Part shown: in pieces, positions 20,380-30,423 of the stretch
Layout of the letters: the number at the start of each line of letters is the position of its first letter
Numbering within the stretch: position 1 is the stretch's first letter
Assembly (NCBI GenBank): GCA_951394045.1
Contig: OX595993.1
Span: 1,550,001 to 1,614,000, forward strand
Direction: 5' to 3'
DNA from: Nitzschia sp. DOCU1
Taxonomy: Eukaryota > Bacillariophyta > Bacillariophyceae > Bacillariales > Bacillariaceae
Length of the DNA: 64,000 nt
Notes under the pieces: model-generated
Told to the model about the DNA's origin: nothing
Seen by the model: the letters and a program-made list of their open reading frames with translations, nothing else
Databases searched by the model: none
Made by a program: the position numbers and the translations under genes

Positions 20380-21907
20380 ATGCCGGTTGCATTTGACGAC
20401 GAGGAGTGGAAGACGGAAGACGAGGCAGACGAGGCAGACGAGGAAGACTGGGAATCCGAGGGCGATCAAGATGATGACGAGGGCGCCAGCGACGGGGTGT
20501 CGTCCATGCCAAGTTCTGGTGGTGATGAAGAGTCTGAGGACCAGGAGGAAGAATCCGAGGAGGAGGAGGAAGAATTTGAGCAAGACGATTTCGATGAGGA
20601 AGATGAGGAAGAACAGTCCTCGGGAGACGAAGCTGAATCATTCGCCGACGAGGGCGGAGATGTTGAGCAGCCTGAAGTATTTGCCCCAACGCCCCTAACC
20701 GCAGAAGAAGAGGAAGAAAACCTACGGAAATTTAAGAAGTCAATCACGGTCTGCTGTCTGTGCTGTATATGTCTTGCAGTGGTGGGGGGCGCCATTGTGC
20801 TGGGAGTAATAATGACAACCCGGCAAGGTGGACAAGGCGACGATTTAAGTACACAGACGCCATTAACTCCGTCCTCTCCAACGACAGAGCCCGTGGCGAC
20901 ACCTTCGATCCCCAGTCCATCTTTTGCCTTACCAACCTATCCTCCAGGCTACATTCCTCCGTCTGTATTACGTCCGCCGACCTCACAACCCACAAACTCA
21001 TCCATGCCCACTGAGGAACCGACGCCCAGCCCAACCCAAGCACCATCAAGATTTCCGACCATGAGCCCATCTCTCTCGATGGCACCCACACGGGCGGTCC
21101 CCGATGAGCTCTTTCTGACACCTGATGCAGATACGTATATTTATAGCGACGGTTTTACATCGGGAGAAGCCTATGGGACAGGTAAGTTCGTCGAGAGATG
21201 GTCGTTGTAACATCTTGCTTTGCTGGATCGTCTCATAATTTCCCCCTCATTTTGTCTTGCTCTATGGGACAGAGAAGACAATGCTTGTTCAGAATGGACC
21301 AAAGGCTGTAAACGAAGTTGCAGATGCTTTTATTTTGATGACCTTTGACTTGGAACTGCTGCCAGCACCTTGGAGGATTGCACAACGACAAAACACGGCT
21401 ATTTTGCGGCTGAATCACGTCGTAAGGGAGGACGCCGCGACCCAGAGCCCTTCTAACTATACGGTTGTACGGCTGCCGCCAACACCGCTGGCAGTGGAGA
21501 CGCTTCATGGTAATTTATTTGTCCCGTTCGATGGAATTACAGGCCCAACATTTGAAGTTAAACCATTCGATACAAAGGTGGAAGTCGATGTCACATCCTT
21601 GTTGTTTGGCCAGCCGCCCTTTGCCCCGGCAGTTCGGCATGACAGACATTTACAAGATGAATTGAGTCAATTGTTTCTCATGATTCAGGCCCAGGGACCG
21701 GAGCAGCCAATAGGCGGTGACCGATTTAATACTCGGGAGTCTGATGCTCCACCAGAACTATATATTCAACTGAAGAAGACAACTGCGGGGCCAGATCCGG
21801 TGCGACCTCCACCAACGGCGCCACCTTCGACGTCCAATCCCATTATAGCCTTCGAGCCCGGGTTCAACCCAGAGTCGAGTCCTTCCCCAATCCAAGTGCG
21901 CTTATAA
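20380..21907 (+). CDS. DNRLRE (CBM96-like) domain membrane protein, copy 2
   Basis: Two exons, 20380-21181 and 21273-21907, joined over a 91-bp intron in phase 1; 478 residues. The plan is that of the upstream gene: a strongly acidic tail (1-115), a Cys-rich span (about 122-145, VCCLCCICLAVVGGAIVL), a Pro/Thr/Ser stalk (about 155-240, with TEEPTPSPTQAPS), then a DNRLRE domain from DTYIYSDG to the PPELYIQLKKT strand. The intron falls just after EAYGT, inside the domain's first loop; copy 1 has no intron there. Compared with copy 1, the domain has an insertion around VRHDRHLQDELSQL. A tandem duplication followed by intron gain or loss is the simplest history. The ligand is unknown. Confidence 0.8.
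21182..21272 (+). other. Intron in DNRLRE copy 2
   Basis: 91 bp, GTAAGT to GGACAG, phase 1. It removes the in-frame TAA at 21208-21210 and rebuilds a Glu codon. Confidence 0.85.
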
Positions 21908-22060
21908 TTTCTGGTTTGAATGCAATGGGATATGTTTGTTTCTGCTTGTTAGTAATGTTAAACTACGTAGTGATGGCGTGAAGAGGATTCGCCACTGTTG
22001 TAATTATTTTCTGCCGCGACCCTGGCAGCACTATGCATGCCATCGCCGCATAGCGCATAT

Positions 22061-23566
22061 TCAGTAGTACTTTTTGCCTTTTCGTATTCCTTGTTGATAG
22101 GCACTGGAAAGTGGAGGAGGAGAAAGAGCCTCGGGTGGCGTTATTTCGCCACGTAACGACACGCTCATCAATTCTCCAATCTCGCTTGTGGTCAAATCTT
22201 GACGGCCAAACAAGTAAGCGCACTTGCAGGCAATTGCTTCCACGGTCATATCCGAAGCCGAAACGACACCAGCTTCTTGTAACGCTCGTCCGGTGGCATA
22301 ATGACCCAGCATGACGTTTCCAGTGAAACATTGAGTGGACGCAATGACGAGAATACCCTGCTCTTTAGCGTCCGCCAGAAGTTGAATAAAGGATTGTTTG
22401 ACACTTGGAATGTTTCCCGTCCCGTACAGTTGCAGTACCAACGCTTTGAGACACTTTTGGTTTTCCACGTTGGCAAGGATCATTTGTCGAATCATTGAGT
22501 CGTCGAATCCGGGCACGAGGCGAATTGTTAAAAGCCTCGTGTCCATTAGGGTGTGGACTTTCAATGCGCCCTTTGCTGGTGGCAGAACCAAATGTTCGTT
22601 TTCATCAATTGTGATACCGATCGTTGCCAGGGGGTCCAAGTTGGGAGAATCAAATGCCAGTAAGCGGTGCGTGTTGACCTTGGTAGACCGATTGGCGCGG
22701 AGCAGTCGATCGTGGAAGAAGATGGTGACTTCATTGATCGTTTCTCGACTGGCAAAGATCATTGCCATGATCAGGTTCCGTCGTGCATCATTGTAGGGCT
22801 CGCTCAATGGAATCTGGCTTCCCGTGAAAACAACTGGCTTGCCCAAGTTTTCCAGCATAAAACTCAACGCTGTTGCGCAATAGGCCATGGTATCCGTGCC
22901 AGTCAAAACAACAAAGCCGTCAAAATGCAAGTAGTTGGCCCGAATATCCTTAGCCAGGGTCGCCCAGTCCGCAGGTCCCAAGTCACTTGAGTCTCGAAAA
23001 GGATGGTACTCGTGCAACACATATTCAGGCATTCCGCCCGTATGAAGTTCCGTCATGTCTTTCATGTACCGCGATATGGCGCCCTGAACTGGTGCCAATG
23101 CACCGCCTTGCTGAGGGTCGGGGGCCATGGTTAAAGTTCCCCCCGTACACAAAATCAATATTCGCTTGCGAGCTGACCGTCCTCCTTCTCCCAGATACAA
23201 TGCCACTTCGGGAATGTACCCCTTGTTACGTCCACTTTCCACGCCTGTCATATCGTCATCGTCCACAACATCAGAACCCCATAGTGGACCGCACGGCTCT
23301 TGCAAGGGTTCTCCCATCAACTTTCGTAATTCGTCTTGTTGCTTATTTCGGATTCGTTCGAATTTTGAATAGTTAGTGGTGGGCTTGGTGTTGCCGGTAT
23401 CATCGCCGTCTTCTTTGGTAGTCCCAACAAATCTCACTTGCTGGGTCCAAGGTATGAGTGAGGATCCAGTGAATGCCCTAGTGGTGTTATTCGGCCGTGG
23501 CATTCCTACACAAAGCTTGCCCTCCCAGGCCGCCCAGCAACGCCGCGAAAAGAATCTCGACGCCAT
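22061..23566 (-). CDS. L-asparaginase (type I-like), probably mitochondrial
   Basis: I choose the ATG at 23566 (MASRFFSRRCWAAWEGK) because it opens an Arg-rich, acid-free leader typical of mitochondrial import; an in-frame ATG at 23719 would add 51 residues. The product is 501 residues. The asparaginase core follows an extension of about 120 residues: ILCTGGTLTM holds the first catalytic Thr, VLTGTDTMAY the second Thr-Asp pair, then VFTGSQIPLSEPYNDARRNL and LVLQLYGTGNIP. The enzyme would hydrolyse Asn to Asp and ammonia. The core length (about 370) fits cytosolic type I enzymes, without ankyrin repeats. Subcellular site is inference. It is the only metabolic enzyme among the surface-protein genes around it and lies on the strand opposite to the DNRLRE pair. 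Confidence 0.9.
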   Translation of the reverse strand: MASRFFSRRCWAAWEGKLCVGMPRPNNTTRAFTGSSLIPWTQQVRFVGTTKEDGDDTGNTKPTTNYSKFERIRNKQQDELRKLMGEPLQEPCGPLWGSDVVDDDDMTGVESGRNKGYIPEVALYLGEGGRSARKRILILCTGGTLTMAPDPQQGGALAPVQGAISRYMKDMTELHTGGMPEYVLHEYHPFRDSSDLGPADWATLAKDIRANYLHFDGFVVLTGTDTMAYCATALSFMLENLGKPVVFTGSQIPLSEPYNDARRNLIMAMIFASRETINEVTIFFHDRLLRANRSTKVNTHRLLAFDSPNLDPLATIGITIDENEHLVLPPAKGALKVHTLMDTRLLTIRLVPGFDDSMIRQMILANVENQKCLKALVLQLYGTGNIPSVKQSFIQLLADAKEQGILVIASTQCFTGNVMLGHYATGRALQEAGVVSASDMTVEAIACKCAYLFGRQDLTTSEIGELMSVSLRGEITPPEALSPPPLSSAYQQGIRKGKKYY

Positions 23567-24275
23567 TGCAAAATTCGAAATTCGGTACAAGTAGAGAGTT
23601 TGACTACTATAGCATCCAGATTGGTGTTTGGCAATGAAATACGTGTCCCAAGGTGATTGTTGACAGTGTAGGTGACGATCAGAAAAGGTCGGGATGACCG
23701 AAAACATCAAGAACAGCATCAGAACAAGCGACGAGAAAAGGCGACAAGCAAAGAAAAGCGAAAACGTATCTTGGTGCGTTGAGCGCGATATTCTGGGCGG
23801 TGATGACGAGACATCTCCCCATCAGACAACGTTCGATTCTGAGACGTGGATGACTAGTTAGAATGTAAGATTCCGCAGGTCCTTCCCTCGTCACTCATCG
23901 ATGGGAAAAGTGCGAGGCTATTGAGCCATACTTTTTCTAACCCAAAACGAGCAAGCAGCTGCCTACTCGTACTCCAGAAGAAGATAGAAGAGATCTTTCT
24001 AAAACGGACCCTTGGACTAGTTTCTACAGTTGCCAGCAAGAGTGAGACCTTGCTACTAGGAGAAGAATCCTCAAGAACTTTTCATCAATGTTGTCGTTGT
24101 CCCTGGCAATAAGGAATGGCGCACCTCGGCAGTCCGTAGTTATTCCCCGAACAGTGTCATTTGACGTTTGGACCTGCTACAAAAATAAACTTGGGATCTA
24201 TATTGATATCTAATACTGAATTACAAACAATTCCTAACGTACAGGGGGTGGCACAACTTGAGGGTTGTGTCATAT
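23567..24275. other. Intergenic region
   Basis: Upstream region of the asparaginase gene and 3' flank of the first LRR gene. I see no gene, repeat or RNA signal. Confidence 0.55.
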
Positions 24276-27123
24276 TCATCGGAAACATTCCGTGCAGCAC
24301 GAGCAAGCGACCTCGTCACAGTCCACAGTAAGCTCGTCCAAGTCTTGGCGACGCAGAGCGCAGATTGTGGCGGGAATGCTTCCTCTTAGGTTGTTTCCTT
24401 CTAGGTTCAAAATGGCCAGCTGGGACAGGTCGCCGAAGGAGGCAGGAACAGAACCTGTAAACGAATTTTCTTGTAGATGTAGCAGTTTCAGCGTATCGCC
24501 CAGGTCTGAAAATGCAGCCGGCAAAGTCCCTCGGAAACTAGCATCTCTGAAATCCAATTCTTCAATGGCAGCCAAAGTGAATAATTCGCCTGGCAGCGTG
24601 CCTCCAATTCCAGTGGTACCAAGGCGCAAAGCAATCAACGACTGAAGCTGTCCAATTGCTGTTGAGATGGACCCTGACATTAGAAGGTTGTTGTTCAAGT
24701 ATAGTCTCTGTAGGCTTGTCATACTGTAAACTCCTGAAGGGATTGAGCCCTGGAGAAGATTTGAATCCAAGGCTAGCGACGAAAGGCTACTGTATATCAA
24801 CAAGCCACCGGGAAGGGCACCGGTGAGTTGGTTGCTGCTCAAATCCATCTCCGTAAGGGTGCCGGGAATCCCAACGTTCAGTGGGATCGATCCTGCAAGA
24901 TTGTTGGAGTTCAGAATGAAGGACTCGAGTGGACTGTTAGCAAGGTATCCATCTGGAATGGTTCCCCCGATTTCTGTCCCTTGAATGATCACTTGACGAA
25001 CATTTGGGGCGTCCGTGCCGAAGCGCGCAGGCAATGTTCCTCCAACTGCCTCATCAACGATGACGAGCTCCTCCAAATCCTCAAGAAGGAAAATCTCTGG
25101 GGCAATGAAACCAGTCAAACCGACGTTTTGGACGTCGACATATTCTCCGCCTTCGAGGAATCCAAGACACACCAACATTGTGAGATGCCTAAATCATATC
25201 ACTTCCTCCATTTGACGATTAAAACACTTACCAAAACTGATGGATACAACTCGACCAGCCTGATTGCATGCAATATATTCCCAACTACAAACATCGCCCT
25301 CCAACCAGGGTCCGAAACAGGTTGTGTCTCCTTCAAAGCATTGATTCCAATCATCTCCATTGGTTGCGTAGTAGAATGTAGCCATGGCATACCGTTCCGC
25401 CAAGATAGTTTCTGCTGGTAAGTCACCCGTATATTCGTAGTCGTCTTCCTCGGCAATGAATTGTGCCGCTTTAAACTGGGGCGAGTTCTGATCCTGGAAG
25501 ACTTCCTCACCCGAAATTGGGATCAAGAAAACATCAATGAGATTTCCCAACCGAAGAGTTGTAGGAGCTCCAGATGGCGACGATGCCGGGGCTCTGGTTG
25601 GTGTTACAGGTGCTCTGGTTGGAGCAACGGGTGCGGCAGTTGGGTTCACAGGCGACGCCGTAGGTTGCACCGGTGCATTCGTTTCTGCCAAAGGAGAGCC
25701 TGTGGGAGCCGATGTTGCAACAGGTGCAGCCGTCGGGACATTGGTCGGGACGACAGGAGACCCAGTGGGAAGTGGACTAGGAGCCGGGGTCGGACTCCCT
25801 GTAGGACTCTGAGTCGCCGGGGTTGTCGGAGCGGCAGTAGGCGAAGGAGTTGGGTTCTTTGTAGGGCTTCCTGTCGGTGAGTCAGTCGGCGGCTTTGACA
25901 CCGTCGGGGATGCTGAAGGTCTATTCGTCGGTGGATCGGTGGGGGCTGGCGAAATAGTCGGCGGCCGAGTTGGACTGGCACTTGGTTCCATCGTTGGAGC
26001 TGGAGAAATCGTAGGCGAGGCGGTCTTCTCGTCTTTGTAGTCCAAAACAAAAGGTAAAACAAGCGCTACCACGGCGCACGCCCCAATAATAACAAGGAAG
26101 CATATAATGCATTGCCACTTGCGTCGCTGGGGATCATCGAAGTCCGGTGGTAAGCCGCCAGTTCGGTCTTTCCTCTCGCGAGTGCCCGACTCAACGTCTG
26201 AAGGTGCTGTTGACCTAGACATGACAGATTGTGCGGTGCCTGTTTTGGGAGTCGAACGACTTACAGCCTTACTTGATATCGCCGTACTGGCAATGCGAGG
26301 CCCTTCTTCCTCGCTTTCGTCTAGCAGCTGGAAAATAGGGAGTAGCTCTTCAGACCCCTCATCAAATGAGGTGATAGTGGCCGGGGATAGTGAAGCCATT
26401 TGAGCTTTTGTTCGCTGTAGATAGGCCAGTTCGTCCATGGGTGCGTCTTCTGCTGTTTCCTCTAAAGGCATGGATTTCGACGCTAGAATGGGCTGTTCGT
26501 CGGCAATTTCCGGAGTCTCACTTTCTTCATACTCTGTCACTTCTTCCTCGTGAGCAGTTTCTTCCACCTCCTCGTACTCACTTTCATCTTCGCCGTCTTC
26601 AAACACTTCGACAATTTCTTCTTCTTCCTGAATTTCAACTCCTTCACTGTCTCCTTCCACCTCTTCGGTTTCTTCTATTATAACCACCTCATCTACTTCT
26701 TGAAAAAGATCAAAACAAACAGGTATTGATGTTTGAGCTGAGATCATAATCTCCCAAACCAAAAACATGTGGTGGGGACTACTTACCATCATTATCAACA
26801 GGTTCCGTTTCCTCGTCTGCAGGGGGCATAGCAGCAGGCGGGGGTTCGGGCGTTGAGGCCTCTTCCTCCTCTTTGATTGGAGGCTCTGGAGGCATTGTTG
26901 GGGAAGCTGTTGTTTCTTCCGCCGTAGTCTGGGTCTCGCCCCCCGTCGTTGTGTCATCCTGACCCGACTCAAGCCTTAACTTCCCAACACTCCCGGGTTT
27001 CACTGGACCTTGCTGAGCAATCTCACTTAGTTCCCTTTCACGAGCTTCTGCAACCTCACTTTTTGCCTGCACAGACTCCTTTAGAGCCTGCAGCTGCTTC
27101 ATGCGTTCCTTCAAACTCGCCAT
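24276..27123 (-). CDS. LRR receptor-like membrane protein, copy A
   Basis: Three exons on the minus strand (26787-27123, 25232-26698, 24276-25150), with introns of 88 and 81 bp both in phase 1; total 892 residues. The start MASLKERMKQLQAL opens a helical, then acidic cytosolic region (1-305) with long Glu runs. A span lies at about 308-332 (CIICFLVIIGACAVVALVL). A mucin-like stalk of about 140 residues with repeating SPT, NPT and AP units follows. Then comes a cap domain (GNLIDVFLIPISGEEVFQ to CSWEYIACNQ) like the LRR N-terminal cap of plant receptors. About nine plant-type LRRs follow (L-x2-L-x-L-x2-N-x-L-x-G-x-IP), ending in CDEVACSCCTECF. No kinase domain is present. Diatoms carry many such receptor-like LRR proteins without known ligands. 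Confidence 0.85.
25151..25231 (-). other. Second intron of LRR gene A
   Basis: 81 bp, GTAAGT to GAAG, phase 1. It sits between the N-terminal cap (VVSISF) and the first repeat, the same place as intron 1 of gene B. Confidence 0.82.
26699..26786 (-). other. First intron of LRR gene A
   Basis: 88 bp, GTAAGT to TTCAAG, phase 1, within the acidic cytosolic region. Gene B has no counterpart to this exon. Confidence 0.8.
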
Positions 27124-27958
27124 TCTGAACGTCGTTGATTGCTCAGTGATTGATCTACAATTGATTCGGATACTCAATCGTTGCAATGCGTTTCAATTAG
27201 TTATTTGCCGACTTCAGGAATCGCCACACTCTTCGCAATGCCGATGGAGCTGACCGATGAGATGACAAAAGCGACGACGAATGCAGGCGGTAGTGATATT
27301 GCCGGATGATGGATCCAATCGTTAACATGTAACATCAAGACAAAATCGTCCAACTAAAAATGTTTCGAAGCGAACAAACACGACACCCGACCCCCTCCGA
27401 ACCGCGCGTTCCGTGAAAATCGAAAGATTGCTTACTTTTTGTGCAAACACGCGCACCGGTGCTGGATTATACATAGTACCGGTAGAAGAGTAGCGTGTTA
27501 AGGGCAATACTAAAAACTAAGGTAATTAGACACTCTCACCGCTAAGTCTTGTATTCACACCTGGCAGGCATTTCAATCGTCTAAATAATAATATTTCGAT
27601 CGACAAAATTAGATAGAGAGTTTTTTGTGTGGCCATAGCGCGGGGCGATGCGATATCGAATTTAGACAGTTCACAACTTTATTGGTGCAGAACTTTGCGA
27701 GAGGCTGATAGGGAACGATAGACAGCATGAAGGGATGATTTGATATCAATTTGGCTTCCTCCCCATGCTGTTGCTAACGCAATCCTCTAGCTTATACACC
27801 GAAGCCTCACACAGCCTAGCAGAATCGAACTAATATTCATGTAGTAACACAAAAAACCGGCACGAGACAGTGAAACGAAGGACAAAATACAGAATTATTA
27901 GGTGTACAATGTAGACCACTGGCAGGGGACACTACTAAGAAAGCCGGTGTGATATGAT
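27124..27958. other. Intergenic region between the LRR paralogs
   Basis: Promoter side of gene A and 3' flank of gene B. It contains TACCGGTA at 27477-27484 and a GCACCGGTGC palindrome just before it. No gene seen. Confidence 0.55.
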
Positions 27959-29596
27959 TTACGAGTCGCAGTTTGTACAACATGAGCACGTGACTTCGTC
28001 ACAGTCTACTGTGAGCTCGTTGAGTGCCGTTCTACCATCGCCTCGTCGTGCGCAGACGGCATCCGAGATTTCCCCCTGCAGATTATTTCCTTCGAGTTCC
28101 AAAACATCTGTGGGAAACAACAGAGAAAAAGAGTTAGTGCTCTGTGTATTTGAAAAGAATCCCGTAGCTGAATACATACTTAGTACAAGCATTGAGTCGA
28201 AAGCGGTTGGGATATCACCCGAAAAAGAGTTGTCGGAAAGTTTCAGAATCCGCAGAGAACTTGCGAGCAATTCAAAGTTCTCAGACAGCGAGCCCGAAAA
28301 TCCAGCCCCCGTAAGATCAAGCTCGCTGAGGGCATTGAGCGTAAAAAGAGCGGCCGGTAAAGGCCCCCGTAGTCCTGTCCCCCCGAGACGAAGGCTTCCG
28401 ATTGACGTCAAGCCCCCGATGCTGGAGGGAAGCTCGCCCTGGATGTTCCTGCAGCCATTCAAGAACAGATTTTCCAAGTTTGACATACCCCAGATTTGGC
28501 TAGGGATAGAGCCACGAAGTCGGTCGTTATCCGAAAGATCCAACGTTCCCAGGCTCGCTAATTCACCCAGTTTGGGCGGAATCGTACCGGTGAATCGATT
28601 ATTGGCAGCGCTCAGTTGTGTCAAGGTCGTGATTCCCCCCATTGAGCTGGGGATGGTACCAGTAAATCGATTGCTCGAGACCAGGAAGAGTTCCAGTGGA
28701 GCACCAGTAAGAAATCCATCTGGAATCTCACCAGTCATTACATTAGTATTCAGGACTACTCTTCTGAGACTTGTCATTTCTCCAAACGACTCAGGGAAGC
28801 TGCCACCGATCAAGTTGTTGACAGCGACAAAGTTTTGTAGCTCTGTCATCAGCGAGAATTCGGGTGGGATCGTACCGACAAGTCCATTGCCCTCCGAAGT
28901 TGCTTGAAGAATCAATGAGAATTATGGTGAGAGTACCGATAACTGTAGATATCTAGGAACCCAGATTCACTTACCAAAAAACAAATCCACAACACGGCCC
29001 TCGTCGTTGCATCGAACGGCGCTCCACTCGCAATGATTCACATTTGGATCCATCCAGGAGTTGCCACTAGTACAATTCTTATCGGATTGATAGCAGCTAA
29101 ACCAACTGTCATCGCCATCCATGGAGTAGTAAAAAGTGCTCAAAGCATAACGGTCAGCCACTTGCCCAGTGCTGCTGAGTTCGGCACCGACGGTATCAAC
29201 GTCAGCCAGAAACTCAGCCGCACGAAATTGGGGAGAGCTTGAGTCTTCAAACACATCTTCTCCCGAGACGGGTACCAAAAAGGTTTGGATTAGCTGTCCC
29301 AATCTGGCCGATGTCTCAGGGTTGGTAGGCGCGGGAGAAATAGTTGGGACTGGCTCAGAAGTTGGAGCAGTTGGTGAAGGAGACGATGTAGGACCGGTAG
29401 GAGATTCTGTCGGGGCATTCGTCGTCCTAATATTCGGGGTCGGAGCACAGTCACAGTTGTCTAGAACCAAAGGGAGCACAACGGCCGCAATCGCACACGC
29501 CGCAATAAACAGCAATGCTATGACGATGCATCGATGTCTTCCCTGCGTAACTTTGGGGTCGTCAATGGGACCCTCGATTGGGTCGTCGCTCATCAT
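27959..29596 (-). CDS. LRR receptor-like membrane protein, copy B
   Basis: Three exons on the minus strand (28975-29596, 28180-28902, 27959-28107), both introns 72 bp and phase 1; 497 residues. The start is MMSDDPIEGPIDD. The cytosolic tail is only about 22 residues, then comes a span (about 23-45, CIVIALLFIAACAIAAVVL), a short Pro/Thr/Ser stalk (about 50-100), the cap (ARLGQLIQTFLVPVSGEDVF to CEWSAVRCND) and about nine plant-type LRRs ending CDEVTCSCCTNCDS. The second intron has no stop codon and keeps frame, so read-through would add 24 residues; splicing it out restores MLVLNVLELEGNNL, which aligns with SQLAILNLEGNNL in gene A. Ligand and signalling partner are unknown. Confidence 0.85.
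28108..28179 (-). other. In-frame, stop-free intron of LRR gene B
   Basis: 72 bp, GTATGT to CCCACAG with a pyrimidine-rich 3' end. It carries no stop, so simple ORF calling merges it into the protein. Gene A lacks it. Confidence 0.82.
28903..28974 (-). other. First intron of LRR gene B
   Basis: 72 bp, GTAAGT to TTCAAG, phase 1, at the junction of the cap and the repeats, matching the second intron of gene A. Confidence 0.82.
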
Positions 29597-30423
29597 GGTT
29601 GATACTGCCGTCAACAATCAAAGAGGAAATCAAATAATTCTTAGCAATTTTCTCACGCAATAATTTGGAGAAATGCCAAGAGATATGGTTAGAAGCGACG
29701 GGGCAACAGCATGAAAAATTTTGTATTGAGATTTCAAAATGCACGATCGCCTCTAATAGTTAGGTCCTTCAGTTCATTCCGACGATGACACGCCCTAAAT
29801 AGTTGAAAAGTCTGCCATGAATCCTTCATGTTGTTCGAGAACCTGGGGCAAGGAGTTCTGTTTGGCTTGCGTTGAAAGAGTACACAAGCGTACTCGATAC
29901 TTCACAAGACTCGGTCTCGATGGCTAAATTTGGCTGCTTCCGAATTCCTTGCCAGGAGGCCGGCTTGCTCGTTTCAACTGAGGTTTTGCGGCTTGCGGTT
30001 CGCGGAAGTTGTCGAATGAGTCGAGTCAATCAGTTGGATCTCTTTCGACAGTGGTTGCGGTATGTATGATGAGTATGATCATACGTATGAATTGAAAACT
30101 GCAGCCTCCAGGTGGAACGCTCGTAGCGGTGTGACGTGTGTCTCTCCCTCCACCACCGCACGATGATGATGGCGAGATGGATAGGCGCCACCACGATGAT
30201 GCCTCGTGGAAGTTGAAGTCGAGAGCACGACAGTACGCTGTTCCTCCACCCATCGCTTTGTCGTCAAGACATCCAAGTTTGAAAGTTGCTTCTTAGTTGG
30301 TTGCTGCTATTCTGGAAAGTAGGATCCGAGCAGCGATATCTGCTTCATACTTGGTCAAAGTCAGCCTAGTGAATCGAAATACGAATTCGGAGGGAAAGAC
30401 TGCGGGAATTTTTGGAAAGAACA
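29597..30423. other. Divergent intergenic region
   Basis: Promoter space of LRR gene B and the Cdc48 gene. It contains a 12-bp perfect palindrome GTATGATCATAC at 30073-30084. No gene recognised. Confidence 0.55.

Noticed and set aside
25461..26062. Gly/Arg/Cys-rich frames over the LRR gene A stalk
   Set aside because: They are shadows of the repetitive Pro/Thr/Ser codons of the stalk on the other strand.
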